Below are positions 1-8,567 of a stretch of DNA of 64,000 bases, piece after piece. The translations under genes were made by a program, and so were the position numbers. Numbering within the stretch: position 1 is the stretch's first letter; the number at the start of each line of letters is the position of its first letter. The stretch is from a virus. Location: positions 51,111 through 115,110 of IMG/VR virus record IMGVR_UViG_3300032326_001134; one strand, 5' to 3'. Under the pieces are notes generated by a model. That model was not told the origin of the DNA. It did no database searches and worked only from the letters and a program-made list of their open reading frames with translations.

Positions 1-1
1 T

Positions 2-337
2 CCACTACATAGAAGAAAAAAATACCTAGAATCTTTAGCACTTATTGGATACCCAGTATGGTGTACATTCTTTAAAATATTACCAAGACTTGGACCAGGA
101 TATACTGAAGGAACACAAAAAATGGCTTTAAGCGGACTGTCTATGATATCGTCAGCTGCTAAAAAAAGAATAATTTCAAATAGCAATAAGGCAGAAAAGG
201 TTGTTAAGGGTGGACTCGTAGAAGGTTTAGTTCCTTCTATAAATATGCCAGAAGAACTAGCTGTGTACAAAGACCCAGTGTTCCCAGCATTATTTCACTC
301 TATAAGCGTTTGGGAGCCAAATGATAAAAAATATTAA
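2..337 (+). CDS. C-terminal fragment of unidentified protein (cut by window edge)
   Basis: The frame is open from the first bases to the stop at 335-337, so this is the last ~111 codons of a gene that begins outside the window. The visible part has a basic start, a hydrophobic stretch (YPVWCTFFKILPRLGPGY) and a soluble tail ending WEPNDKKY. The in-frame ATG at 122 has no ribosome binding site and lies inside the continuous frame, so it is unlikely to be the true start. The next gene overlaps its end by 17 bp, implying one operon. I do not recognise the family. Confidence 0.6.
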   Translation, partial: PLHRRKKYLESLALIGYPVWCTFFKILPRLGPGYTEGTQKMALSGLSMISSAAKKRIISNSNKAEKVVKGGLVEGLVPSINMPEELAVYKDPVFPALFHSISVWEPNDKKY

Positions 338-884
338 ATCCATAAATAACGAACTATTATTTTCAGAATATAATAAAATGGTTTCTGAAATGTATGAGCA
401 CGTATATAAGTTTAGTCCAGGATTAAAACTTGGATTTAAGCCTAAAAAAATATCTTTGGTAGACTATAGAACATTTAACTTTTTTGGCATGTATAGTAAA
501 AATATACACTCTTTATATAGAGAAATAAGCGGTATGACAAAAAGCTTATGTGCAGAAAGCAATATTAACTTTGAAAGAAATTCTTTTTATTTGCTTGGCA
601 ATATAGTTAAAAATGAAACATTGCCAATAGGAACCTATATAAACTTTGCCCCAAACTATAAAACAACTTTTATGGGCCTCTATGTAATTAGATCAAATAA
701 TGATAGAATATCTATAGATAACAAAATACTTGAACTGGAGGAAGGACAATTAATTATGCTAAACTCTGGATCAAAAATTTTATTTGAAAATATTAGCGAT
801 AATTTAGTAATGTTATCATTTAATATCTCCCCCATAGAATATCTTTATAAACAATACTATCAAAAATGGATACCAATCTCATGA
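321..884 (+). CDS. Degenerate paralogue of the 2OG-oxygenase-like protein at 3059
   Basis: This 187 aa protein aligns along its length with the 214 aa protein at 3059-3703. Both have an aromatic block followed by a helix (YSKNIHSLYREIS here, YHESIHKLYKNIS there), then the phrase INFE, then a beta-rich half, and both end in a WIP motif. The histidines expected to bind iron in the second protein (HDH and HPH) are absent here, so it is probably a cupin-like scaffold without catalysis. It overlaps the upstream gene by 17 bp and the downstream start by 4 bp, so translation is probably coupled. Function is unknown. Confidence 0.75.
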   Translation: MIKNIKSINNELLFSEYNKMVSEMYEHVYKFSPGLKLGFKPKKISLVDYRTFNFFGMYSKNIHSLYREISGMTKSLCAESNINFERNSFYLLGNIVKNETLPIGTYINFAPNYKTTFMGLYVIRSNNDRISIDNKILELEEGQLIMLNSGSKILFENISDNLVMLSFNISPIEYLYKQYYQKWIPIS

Positions 885-1597
885 TCAATATAGAATTTAT
901 TCCAAAATTTAGACTGTACAGTAAAGTATTTCCAGAGCCAGTTAGCGTAGCTTCCTCGATACCAGAATGGTGGAAAACACAGGAAAGTCATTTAAATAAT
1001 GATCAAAATGTTTACAGGGGAACAATGCTTCTTACCGTAAAGAAATGTCAATCAGTATTTGACTCAATGACTTTTGGATATTATTTAAAATGCCCAACCG
1101 ATATATCTATAGATGCTACTGGAGACACTTTAAGGGTTCAGCTAACTTCAGATATAATGGGAATGCAGCAACATCTTGTTTCAAACCATTTAAAAGAACA
1201 AATGGCTAAATACCCGATTCCAGAATATTTTCATCCAGAAGTTGTCAGAATACATCCAATGTGGCTGGTGCAAACAGAAGAAGGCTATAGCTCTTTATTT
1301 GTTGCACCAATGCACGGAGACGATTCTCCAATCAAAGCCGTCCCAGGAGTAATAGACACAGACGATTACCCGTCAGACGGATACTTATCTTTTTTTGTTA
1401 AAAAAGGGTTTAAGGGAATAATTAAACAGGGGACTCCAATTATTCAGGTTATTCCTTTTAAACGAGATGACTGGGAAAGCTCTATTAATAAAGAAAAAGA
1501 TTCTGACTTTAAAATAAAAGAAAAAAATTTAGGAGTAAGATCAGTTTTTCAAAACGGATACAGAATGAAGTTTTGGAAAAAGAAAACGTATAGATGA
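881..1597 (+). CDS. Phage protein of unknown function, IPxWW family, copy 1
   Basis: The start at 881 overlaps the upstream stop as ATGA; an ATG at 866 in the same frame would add five residues, but neither start has a clear Shine-Dalgarno. The 238 aa product shares a layout with the protein at 2300-3058: IPEWWK near the N-terminus, a GYYLKCP-type strand, HPMW, a PGVIDTDDY segment, then FFVKKGFKGIIKQGTPIIQ followed by IPFKRDDW. The pair are clear paralogues. The fold looks all-beta with no visible catalytic motif. A structural or surface role is possible but not shown. Confidence 0.8.
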   Translation: MINIEFIPKFRLYSKVFPEPVSVASSIPEWWKTQESHLNNDQNVYRGTMLLTVKKCQSVFDSMTFGYYLKCPTDISIDATGDTLRVQLTSDIMGMQQHLVSNHLKEQMAKYPIPEYFHPEVVRIHPMWLVQTEEGYSSLFVAPMHGDDSPIKAVPGVIDTDDYPSDGYLSFFVKKGFKGIIKQGTPIIQVIPFKRDDWESSINKEKDSDFKIKEKNLGVRSVFQNGYRMKFWKKKTYR

Positions 1598-2325
1598 CAA
1601 CTAAAATAGTAAACAGGGTTCCATACGAGTCTGACTCTTGGTCATTGATGTCTAACATGAATTTTGAACAAATAGTTAATTTTTCTAATGTATTTAACAA
1701 ATGGAAAGAATGGTCATACGTTAAAAATAGCCCATTGCATAAAAAATCTATACTTAAACCAGTAAACATGTATGTGTCTCATTTTTCAAATCAGCCAGAA
1801 GTAATAAGAATTTCTGACACATCAGCGTATCTAAGATACTATAGTTATGCAGACATACTTATACAAATAGCAGACCCACCAATGGGGCATAAGGGTATAT
1901 TTAAATCTAGTCCAATAAATAGTTTATTTTATGCTACGGATAAATGCTGGTTAAGACAATTTTATCCTTCTCCAAATGAGTACAATATAAATAAAAAAAA
2001 TGCTATATCGGATAGGATGTTTAAAATATATATACCTTGGTTTTTAGACATGGATATAAAATATTCAGTTAAAACAAATAAAGAAGATTCTTCAATTGTA
2101 GCAATAGAAAAAGAAGACTATTTTACAAAAACAAATGACAATGTTATAATAAAAGAAGCAAATTTTGTTGATTTTTATTTTACAAAATCTGAAAATCATA
2201 TGCAAGATAAAGTATGCGGATTAATAAAAAAAGATTCGTATTTATTTGATATAGAAATTAAAGCAGATAAAAAAACAATTAAAAAGATTATAAGGGAATA
2301 TGAAAAAAAAAGAATTAAAGGTTAA
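1594..2325 (+). CDS. Hypothetical phage protein, 243 aa
   Basis: The gene starts four bases inside the upstream gene (ATGA overlap) and its end overlaps the next start by 26 bp, so it sits in the same operon between the two IPxWW paralogues. The protein is aromatic and lysine-rich, has IYIPWFLDMDIKYSV in the middle and a charged helical C-terminus. There is no signal peptide, membrane segment or recognised motif. Its fixed place between the paralogues suggests a shared process. I cannot name a function. Confidence 0.7.
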   Translation: MTTKIVNRVPYESDSWSLMSNMNFEQIVNFSNVFNKWKEWSYVKNSPLHKKSILKPVNMYVSHFSNQPEVIRISDTSAYLRYYSYADILIQIADPPMGHKGIFKSSPINSLFYATDKCWLRQFYPSPNEYNINKKNAISDRMFKIYIPWFLDMDIKYSVKTNKEDSSIVAIEKEDYFTKTNDNVIIKEANFVDFYFTKSENHMQDKVCGLIKKDSYLFDIEIKADKKTIKKIIREYEKKRIKG

Positions 2326-3058
2326 ATTTACCCCAGCCTTTATTATGAATACAGAAGGCATATCAGACTATAGTAATTTTAATGAGCCACAAGAGTCAAA
2401 AAGATATATTCCGTCTTGGTATAAAAAGCTATCTAAATTTTACAAATCAAATAGCATCAGCAAACTACACCCAGTAAACGATAGAGGAACGGACGGCAGC
2501 GCAGCCTCAACAAAATTATGCATGCCATTTTTTGATGCATTAACATCTGGATACATGTATACCCTAGATTACGATCTTAATGTGAGCCAGGATAAAAATG
2601 GATTTCCTACACTTTCTTGGGAGGGGTCTAATATGATAGTCGATAAAAGATTAATGATAGATGTCCCAGTACCTACACAGCATCACCCAATGCATTATGG
2701 GTGGAAGGTTAATTGGTATTCAGAAACCCCAAAAGGATATTCTTTGTTAATAACGCATCCATTAAATAGACACGATTTACCATTTACAACAATGAGCGGA
2801 ATAATAGACGCAGACCTTTGGCACACTCCAGTATTTACATCCTTCTTCCTAAAACGCAACTTTATTGGTATAATACCTAAAGGAACTCCTATATTTCAAA
2901 TGATTCCTATTAAAAGAGAAGAGTGGTCTCTTGAAATAGATTATTCAAATGAAAATATAGAACAAAATCAGATTAAGGATGAAAAAAGAAGATCTTTAAT
3001 ATATGCATATTATAAAAATATAATATGGCAAAGAAAACAATATAGAGGGAAAATATAA
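2300..3058 (+). CDS. Phage protein of unknown function, IPxWW family, copy 2
   Basis: This 252 aa product is a paralogue of the protein at 881-1597: IPSWYKKL, PFFDALTSGYMYTL, HHPMHYGWKVNW, SGIIDADLWHTPV, then FIGIIPKGTPIFQMIPIKREEW. An AAGGGA ribosome binding site lies just before the ATG. Copy 2 carries extra histidines in the HHPMH and THPLNRH segments that copy 1 mostly lacks. Unknown function; the repeated G-I-I-x-x-G-T-P-I-x-Q-x-I-P block is the family hallmark within this window. Confidence 0.8.
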   Translation: MKKKELKVKFTPAFIMNTEGISDYSNFNEPQESKRYIPSWYKKLSKFYKSNSISKLHPVNDRGTDGSAASTKLCMPFFDALTSGYMYTLDYDLNVSQDKNGFPTLSWEGSNMIVDKRLMIDVPVPTQHHPMHYGWKVNWYSETPKGYSLLITHPLNRHDLPFTTMSGIIDADLWHTPVFTSFFLKRNFIGIIPKGTPIFQMIPIKREEWSLEIDYSNENIEQNQIKDEKRRSLIYAYYKNIIWQRKQYRGKI

Positions 3059-3703
3059 ATGGAAAATATGTATATGAATCAGCCAACAGGTAAAGAGCAT
3101 AAATTTTTTGAGAGATACTTAGACAATGATCTCCCAGAGCTTGCAGAATTTTTGCAAAACCAATATGCCAATATGGAAACCCTTAAATTGTCTGGAATAA
3201 CAAAGGTCACGCCAAGAGATCACTGGCTATCATCTGATAGCGTGTCCACAATCAAATGGAGAGAGTACAATGTTTTTCAGTTTTATCATGAGTCTATACA
3301 TAAGCTGTACAAAAATATATCGGAAACTATTAAGGAAGCCTGTGAATACTATGGTATCAACTTTGAAGAACAGAAATACATGGTACAGGGTTGGTTTAAT
3401 ATTAATTACAATCATAGTGGTAAGCTTGATTGGCATGATCACGGTGGCCCTTATGCCCCGTATTTTCATGGTTACTATTGTGTAAACGCAGAGCCTTCAA
3501 CTACTTACTATAGTGTTTTTGGTAATCAGGTAGAGAACCACAATAAAAATAATCGAATGATTATTTCAGAAATGGGTCACCCGCATGCAATGGGTGACTG
3601 GGACTGGGAAGGTCCTAGAGTAACTATTGCTTATGACATAATGCCTTTAAAAAGCTTAATTACAAACAAGGCAGAGCCACAACATTGGATACCATTACTG
3701 TGA
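3059..3703 (+). CDS. Putative 2OG-Fe(II) oxygenase-like protein
   Basis: The 214 aa protein has a helical N-terminal half and a double-stranded beta-helix-like half. Candidate metal ligands are in WHDH (residues 125-128) and HPH (174-176), with Arg187 as a candidate 2-oxoglutarate ligand. The spacing fits small phage oxygenases, but the HxH in place of HxD makes catalysis less certain than for the two oxygenases that follow. It starts directly after the upstream stop with AGAGGGA as ribosome binding site. Its degenerate relative is at 321-884. The substrate is unknown. Confidence 0.65.
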   Translation: MENMYMNQPTGKEHKFFERYLDNDLPELAEFLQNQYANMETLKLSGITKVTPRDHWLSSDSVSTIKWREYNVFQFYHESIHKLYKNISETIKEACEYYGINFEEQKYMVQGWFNINYNHSGKLDWHDHGGPYAPYFHGYYCVNAEPSTTYYSVFGNQVENHNKNNRMIISEMGHPHAMGDWDWEGPRVTIAYDIMPLKSLITNKAEPQHWIPLL

Positions 3704-4518
3704 CAAGCAATATTGGAATTTGTATATATTCATATCAAAACAAAAAGCTATTAGACTTAATAGAAGAAATTAAAGAAAAGTCTAGTAAAAAAAATATGTT
3801 GTATTTTTATGTCATAGATCAAAATAATTTGGACAGAACAAGAGGGCTCGACGATCCAGAATTTTATCATTCCATTTCATATAACTATGTAAAATGGGAT
3901 TCAATTAAAAGCCCAATTGAATATAAACAACAAGCATTAAACATTTTAAATAAAACATATTATATGCAGGTTGAAGACAACTTAAGCTTAATACAAAATT
4001 GGGACGAATATGCAATAGAATTCATATCAAACAATAAAAACTCAATTTTATCTGGAAATTCTACCGTCTCGCTAGATAATAAAAACTTGTTTCAGATAGC
4101 AGCTACAAGAACGCCATCAAAACATTTTAATGAGATAAAGTATATAGATAGAAATTTTTTATTTGGTCTTACTGAAGATTTTAAAAAGATAGATTACCCT
4201 AAATATTTAAAGTACAACGGGGAAGAAGAATCTATTTCAATAGATATGCTAAACAGGGGAATAAAGATTTATAACTTCCCAGATGAATATTTATCAATAC
4301 ATAAAGTTGATATAGAAAAAGAATATGTTCCCTTTTCTTTAAACCATAATTATAATAAATTTGTTAGCCTGTATAAGGATCAAGTTAAAAAGCATTTTGG
4401 TTTAAAAATAGAGACATTGCCGTTTGAAGATAGCGATGTCCTGTACGACCCATTGCAGTCTCAAACTGACAAAATTGGTGGGTTAAGATATATTAATAAA
4501 GTTAAGGAGCTTAGATAA
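3700..4518 (+). CDS. Degenerate GT60-like glycosyltransferase domain protein
   Basis: The likely start is GTG at 3700, overlapping the upstream stop as GTGA; an in-frame TTG at 3685 is the alternative. The 272 aa product resembles the protein at 34797: a strand then YSYQNKKLLDLIEEIKEKSS matches QISSFQDYELPLTILDCIEK, and YYMQVEDNLSLIQNWD lines up with YYLQIDSHTRFVKDWD. The metal-binding DSH of the active relative is replaced by EDN, so catalysis is doubtful. It sits between oxygenase genes. The relation is my own alignment by eye. Confidence 0.55.
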   Translation: MTSNIGICIYSYQNKKLLDLIEEIKEKSSKKNMLYFYVIDQNNLDRTRGLDDPEFYHSISYNYVKWDSIKSPIEYKQQALNILNKTYYMQVEDNLSLIQNWDEYAIEFISNNKNSILSGNSTVSLDNKNLFQIAATRTPSKHFNEIKYIDRNFLFGLTEDFKKIDYPKYLKYNGEEESISIDMLNRGIKIYNFPDEYLSIHKVDIEKEYVPFSLNHNYNKFVSLYKDQVKKHFGLKIETLPFEDSDVLYDPLQSQTDKIGGLRYINKVKELR

Positions 4519-5060
4519 TGTTAATAAAAATAGTAGAAGACTTTATAACAGAAGAAGATGCAAATACTTTAATTAATGAAATGAAAAACCCGTCAGAAAG
4601 AAATGAGTATCCTGTATATTACAAAGACCGAAATGGTGGAACCGCATTCCCTTATAATAAAAAAGTTATGTCATTGTTAAAAAAATATGCAATACATTCA
4701 AATAAAATACAAAAAGAATTTTTTGGATTAGAAAAAGATGTTATTGTTACAAAAGCTTTTGGTTCGTTTTGGATGCCTGGAACAAGCGGAGCCCCACACA
4801 TAGATGCAATAGAAAAAGAGCCATTTATTGAATACAGTACAGTAATCTATTTAAATGACGAATATGAGGGTGGAGAAATTTATTTTCCAAGACAATCTTT
4901 CGAATATAGTCCTAAAAAATACTCAGCAGTATTTTTTCCAGGAAATAGCATTGACTATGTCCACGGAGTAAAAGAAATAACAAGCGGTAGTAGATTTACA
5001 GCTCTCTATATGCAGTCTACAAAAAAAGACTTTATTGATCCAGATTTTGAAGGGTGCTAG
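4518..5060 (+). CDS. 2OG-Fe(II) oxygenase, prolyl 4-hydroxylase type
   Basis: The 180 aa protein has the complete P4H-type signature: His94-x-Asp96 (in APHIDA), YLNDEYEGGEIYFPR, His149 (in YVHGV) as third iron ligand and Arg159 (in SGSRFT) for 2-oxoglutarate. Enzymes of this family hydroxylate protein or small-molecule carbons using O2 and 2-oxoglutarate. Start and upstream stop overlap as TAATG. A second, divergent oxygenase follows at once. The target is unknown; a virion or host surface component is as plausible as a nucleotide. Confidence 0.88.
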   Translation: MLIKIVEDFITEEDANTLINEMKNPSERNEYPVYYKDRNGGTAFPYNKKVMSLLKKYAIHSNKIQKEFFGLEKDVIVTKAFGSFWMPGTSGAPHIDAIEKEPFIEYSTVIYLNDEYEGGEIYFPRQSFEYSPKKYSAVFFPGNSIDYVHGVKEITSGSRFTALYMQSTKKDFIDPDFEGC

Positions 5061-5061
5061 A

Positions 5062-5715
5062 ATGAATTATAAAGAGTTATCACTAGGGGCAGTATATTAT
5101 AAAAATATTATAGAAGACCCACAGAGTGTCATCAATAAAATAGAAGAACTAGAGCAAAAAAGAAACGAGTCAGAAGGATACAGGTCGGAGTTTGTAAAGC
5201 CATGGCAAGCATGGGACTATAATAACGGAAATAAAGAAAAAACTATTTTTTGCTGGCAAAAGTTTTTACCAAAGCCTGAAGACATAAAGGTGGATGACTT
5301 GTTCTATAAAGAGCAGTTTGAGATATCTTCAATTCTTTTTGATGGACTAGAAAAAGGACTTAAGCATTATTTTTCTTTATACCCATATGCAGAAAAAAAT
5401 ATTAAATCTAGAGAAAAAACAATGCATCTTTTAAAATATAAAGAAAGCGGTTTCCTACCAGCGCACTCAGATCATGGAATAAGTAGCAGGGTATTGTCTG
5501 CTCTTTTATATTTAAATGATGATTACGAAGGAGGGAACATAAGATTCCCTCACGCAGAAATAAACATTAAGCCAGAAGCTGGAAGTTTATTATTTTTTCC
5601 TTCAAACTTTGTTTATGTACATGAAGTAGATGCAGTAACAAGTGGAACAAGATACTCTTTGCCTAACTGGTATCATAATAGAAAAAACGCATATTACTCA
5701 GATGGAACAGAATAA
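5062..5715 (+). CDS. 2OG-Fe(II) oxygenase, prolyl 4-hydroxylase type, second copy
   Basis: Motifs in the 217 aa product: His135-x-Asp137 (in LPAHSDHG), YLNDDYEGGNIRFP, His187 (in YVHEV) and Arg197 (in TSGTRYSL), all needed for iron and 2-oxoglutarate binding. It shares the central block with the preceding gene, so the two are tandem paralogues that have diverged. I chose ATG 5062, one base after the upstream stop and preceded by GAAGGGTG; a longer frame from 5035 adds nine residues inside the upstream gene. The substrate is unknown. Confidence 0.88.
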   Translation: MNYKELSLGAVYYKNIIEDPQSVINKIEELEQKRNESEGYRSEFVKPWQAWDYNNGNKEKTIFCWQKFLPKPEDIKVDDLFYKEQFEISSILFDGLEKGLKHYFSLYPYAEKNIKSREKTMHLLKYKESGFLPAHSDHGISSRVLSALLYLNDDYEGGNIRFPHAEINIKPEAGSLLFFPSNFVYVHEVDAVTSGTRYSLPNWYHNRKNAYYSDGTE

Positions 5716-6413
5716 TGTTTATCGTTACAGGATCTAGTAGTGGAATAGGAAATGCAATTGTAAACAGGCTTTTAAAAAACGGACATTCTGTTTCAGGAAT
5801 TTCAAGAAACATTCCAAAAAATGGTTCTGGATTTAAAACATATCAAGCAGACGTGTCTGATAAAAAATCAATTATAGAAATTGCAGAAGACCTAAAATCA
5901 CAAAACATAACAGTAAGTGGCTTAATAAATTGTGCTGGCTTATCACAAGATTTTTTTATTGCTGATTGGACAAAAATGCCAGCGGAAGAAATTCAATCAA
6001 TTTTTGGAACAAATATTATTGGAATAATAAACACATGCCAGTCATTTGTGCCATTAATGAATAGTAAGGTTCACACTCCAATTATAAACATTAGCAGTCT
6101 CGCAGCTCATGCAAATTCAGATATTTCAGTCTATGCATCTAGTAAGTATGCTGTTAATGGATTTACTAGATCTTTATCTAGAGTTTTAAGAGAAACATCA
6201 ATAAGGCCAAATTGTATAGCTCCAGGAATGATTAAAACAGAAATGACAAAGCACCTACCAGAAGAAATATTTAATAGAATTTTGTTTTTATCTGGTCAAA
6301 CCCTTAGCAGCAAAACATTTACGACAGAAGATATATGCGATGTGGTAGACATGTTAATTGATGAAAAATCAAACAGCTTAACTGGACAGACATTCCACAT
6401 AGGCGGATACTAA
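5715..6413 (+). CDS. Short-chain dehydrogenase/reductase (SDR)
   Basis: A classical SDR of 232 aa: TGSSSGIG cofactor motif at residues 5-12, NCAG at 72-75, Asn100, ISS at 126-128 and the catalytic Tyr140-x3-Lys144 in YASSKYA, with PG after the active site and a typical C-terminal GQTFHIGGY. It should reduce or oxidise a carbonyl/hydroxyl with NAD(P)(H). It is the last gene of the left operon, overlapping the oxygenase gene as TAATG, and is followed by a new promoter. The substrate is unknown; the neighbours suggest a small-molecule or sugar modification route. Confidence 0.92.
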   Translation: MFIVTGSSSGIGNAIVNRLLKNGHSVSGISRNIPKNGSGFKTYQADVSDKKSIIEIAEDLKSQNITVSGLINCAGLSQDFFIADWTKMPAEEIQSIFGTNIIGIINTCQSFVPLMNSKVHTPIINISSLAAHANSDISVYASSKYAVNGFTRSLSRVLRETSIRPNCIAPGMIKTEMTKHLPEEIFNRILFLSGQTLSSKTFTTEDICDVVDMLIDEKSNSLTGQTFHIGGY

Positions 6414-6422
6414 ACCGCTAAA

Positions 6423-6437
6423 TGGTATAATTTTTAA
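6423..6437 (+). promoter_or_regulatory. Extended -10 promoter for a leaderless mRNA
   Basis: TGGTATAAT (6423-6431) is an extended -10 box. Only six bases separate it from the ATG at 6438, so transcription should begin at or next to the start codon. There is no Shine-Dalgarno. The same architecture, base for base in the core, precedes 27834. Confidence 0.65.
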
Positions 6438-8168
6438 ATGTCATACTATTATAAAGTGCTTAAGGATAGCCCGATTGGGTTTTGGAAGCTAGACGATAGC
6501 TCGACCACGGCAACAGATTATTCTGGTTGTCAAAACAATGGATCTTATTTTGGACCACAGGATAAAAAAAATCCAATTGTTAGCGGAAGCGACTATTCAT
6601 TAAGAATAACATCTACGTCTAGCGTAACCTTTCCTTTAATTAAAAATTATTATGGACAAACAGCAAAGGGCGGATTTGCAAATATTAATGACGGGGACAA
6701 CGATTTTTCAATAGAGTGCTGGATATTCCCAAGAGTAGAAACAGACAGCCTTACTACAATTGTTGGAGATAAAGAAAACAATATAGGAATTTTTTGGGAT
6801 AACGGCAATATATATTTTGGGCTGGACACAGACTACCTAGAGTATTCAGTTCCAAATTTTAATAAATCTTTACATGTAGTTTGCACCTACAGTGTAAATA
6901 AAGCATTTATATATGTAGACGGAGTTCTTTGTGTTAGCAAAACAATATCATCTAATCCATTTACAAACACAGAGATTTCCTTAAAATCTGGTCCAACGGA
7001 AAACTTATTAGATTCATTTTTGATTAATAACGTTGCCGTATACAGATACGGATTACCTGAAAAACAAATATACTCCCACTTTGCAGACAACAATAAAGTC
7101 ATGCCGATACAGATAGCATACCCAGAAAATGGAGAAATATTTTATATATATGACAATACAATGAGAAACTCTTTTTCATTTTCATATCCTAAAGACAAAT
7201 CCTGGGAAGACTTTTTAAATCAAGATTTAAATTTAAATAGACTTGAAAACTACATAGAGATATCAAAAACAGACAGCCAGGAAACAAAAGAAGTTATTTT
7301 AAACGATATAATTTCTATGCCATCTGGTATCACAATGGATTCTTCAAAAATATTTTGGAGCGGAGAAAATGGAATTAGGGTGTATACCAGTTTAGATGAT
7401 ATAGACTATCTAGAATGTAAAAATGGAGAGCCAATACCTCAATACAAGTACTCAGAATTTGATGACCAAAAATTCTTTTACATAAGAATTGTAATGGCCT
7501 CTGAAGACTCATCAAAATATTTGCCCAAGCTGTACAGCCTAGAAGTTAATTTCTATAATGCTCAGATATTATATTCTAAAAATGGTGGATCATATATATC
7601 AAAAATTGAAAATTTAGATGCAAGCTTTGGCGAAGATGCGTATCCTATTTTAAGCAATAATGGTTTAAATGGAATACTAGTCGATTCTGATTCTGGGTTC
7701 AATCTAAATACATCAAAATCTATATCAACATTAGAATTTTTTTATACACCAAATACAATTTCTAGCGGAACCATGCTTTCAGCCGACAGCACAGAAATTA
7801 GCTGGTCAAACAATGGCAGTATAAATAAAAATAACATATCCAGCCTTTATGTAAATGGGATTAATAAGACATCTGAAACACAGGTATCTAATATCTTTAA
7901 GCCAAAGGACCTACACCATGTAGTCGTAACCCTTACGTCTCCTGTAACCGAAGAAATTATTTTTAATTATAAACAGGCGGGATCTGAAAAAGCCCTATAC
8001 CAGTATATAACAATATATGAGTATGAGATGGATGTAAATATAATTCAAAACCATTATGATCTATATATGGAGAAATCAAAATATCAGTCCAGCGGATCGA
8101 CACTCAAGGTGTCAGAAAACAACGTAAGCTTATATAATAATGACTGGATAGTGCTCCAAAACTCATAA
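6438..8168 (+). CDS. LamG/concanavalin-like domain phage protein, probably virion-associated
   Basis: The 576 aa protein opens with the usual LamG lead (DSPIGFWKLDDSS, then ATDYSGCQNNGSY) and a jelly-roll domain to about residue 210 (SIECWIFPRVE, VYVDGVLC-like strands). A middle beta-rich region follows and a second concanavalin-like domain is suggested near residues 395-560 (STLEFFYTPNTI, HHVVVTL). Such domains bind glycans and are common in phage fibres. It has its own promoter and stands just upstream of the head genes, so I expect a structural or host-binding protein; no tail-attachment motif is visible. Confidence 0.8.
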   Translation: MSYYYKVLKDSPIGFWKLDDSSTTATDYSGCQNNGSYFGPQDKKNPIVSGSDYSLRITSTSSVTFPLIKNYYGQTAKGGFANINDGDNDFSIECWIFPRVETDSLTTIVGDKENNIGIFWDNGNIYFGLDTDYLEYSVPNFNKSLHVVCTYSVNKAFIYVDGVLCVSKTISSNPFTNTEISLKSGPTENLLDSFLINNVAVYRYGLPEKQIYSHFADNNKVMPIQIAYPENGEIFYIYDNTMRNSFSFSYPKDKSWEDFLNQDLNLNRLENYIEISKTDSQETKEVILNDIISMPSGITMDSSKIFWSGENGIRVYTSLDDIDYLECKNGEPIPQYKYSEFDDQKFFYIRIVMASEDSSKYLPKLYSLEVNFYNAQILYSKNGGSYISKIENLDASFGEDAYPILSNNGLNGILVDSDSGFNLNTSKSISTLEFFYTPNTISSGTMLSADSTEISWSNNGSINKNNISSLYVNGINKTSETQVSNIFKPKDLHHVVVTLTSPVTEEIIFNYKQAGSEKALYQYITIYEYEMDVNIIQNHYDLYMEKSKYQSSGSTLKVSENNVSLYNNDWIVLQNS

Positions 8169-8213
8169 ATATGAACATTGTCCTGACAAAATATGGACAT
8201 TAACTAAAAAGAA

Positions 8214-8231
8214 TGGTAAAATTGATACACA
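8214..8231 (+). promoter_or_regulatory. Extended -10 promoter for the portal operon
   Basis: TGGTAAAAT (8214-8222) lies nine bases before the ATG at 8232, predicting a very short or absent 5' leader. No ribosome binding site precedes the gene, which supports leaderless initiation. Confidence 0.5.
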
Positions 8232-8567
8232 ATGGACATTAAAAGAATAAATCAATCAGTTATTGAAGAGACCACCCTTGGTATATATGTTTGGGAAATG
8301 CCAGATGGAAGATGGATTGGCGACGACGATGGAAACTTTTTATCTATTACTGCAAAAAAGGGAAACAGATCAAAGATAGCTCTTTTGGCGGACGCAGTCA
8401 GAGCACACGGCATATACGAAGGCCAGCCAAAGTTTTTATCAGGACGTAGAAAAATTGATGACGAAGAGTTTCAGCATCAAAAGCAAAGATTAGAATGGGG
8501 CCTAACACCAGACCCACTGGATATCGGAGTTTATAAAGACTCTTTGAAAAATGGAGGTATGCGATAA
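8232..8567 (+). CDS. Small conserved protein upstream of portal
   Basis: The 111 aa protein is acidic and basic in turn with no membrane segment (WEMPDGRWIGDDDGNFLS, FLSGRRKIDDEEF). It is first in the structural operon and its stop touches the portal start codon, so translation is coupled. Small proteins in this place occur in many actinophages. Its function is not known to me; a role in head or portal assembly is an inference from position only. Confidence 0.75.
   Translation: MDIKRINQSVIEETTLGIYVWEMPDGRWIGDDDGNFLSITAKKGNRSKIALLADAVRAHGIYEGQPKFLSGRRKIDDEEFQHQKQRLEWGLTPDPLDIGVYKDSLKNGGMR

Noticed and set aside
2140-2880. TATAAT-like boxes at about 2146 and 2866
   Set aside because: They lie within coding sequence away from gene starts; in this AT-rich sequence they are expected by chance.
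6438-8168. LamG protein as an endolysin or glycosidase
   Set aside because: It has concanavalin-like sandwiches only and no catalytic acid motif that I can see.
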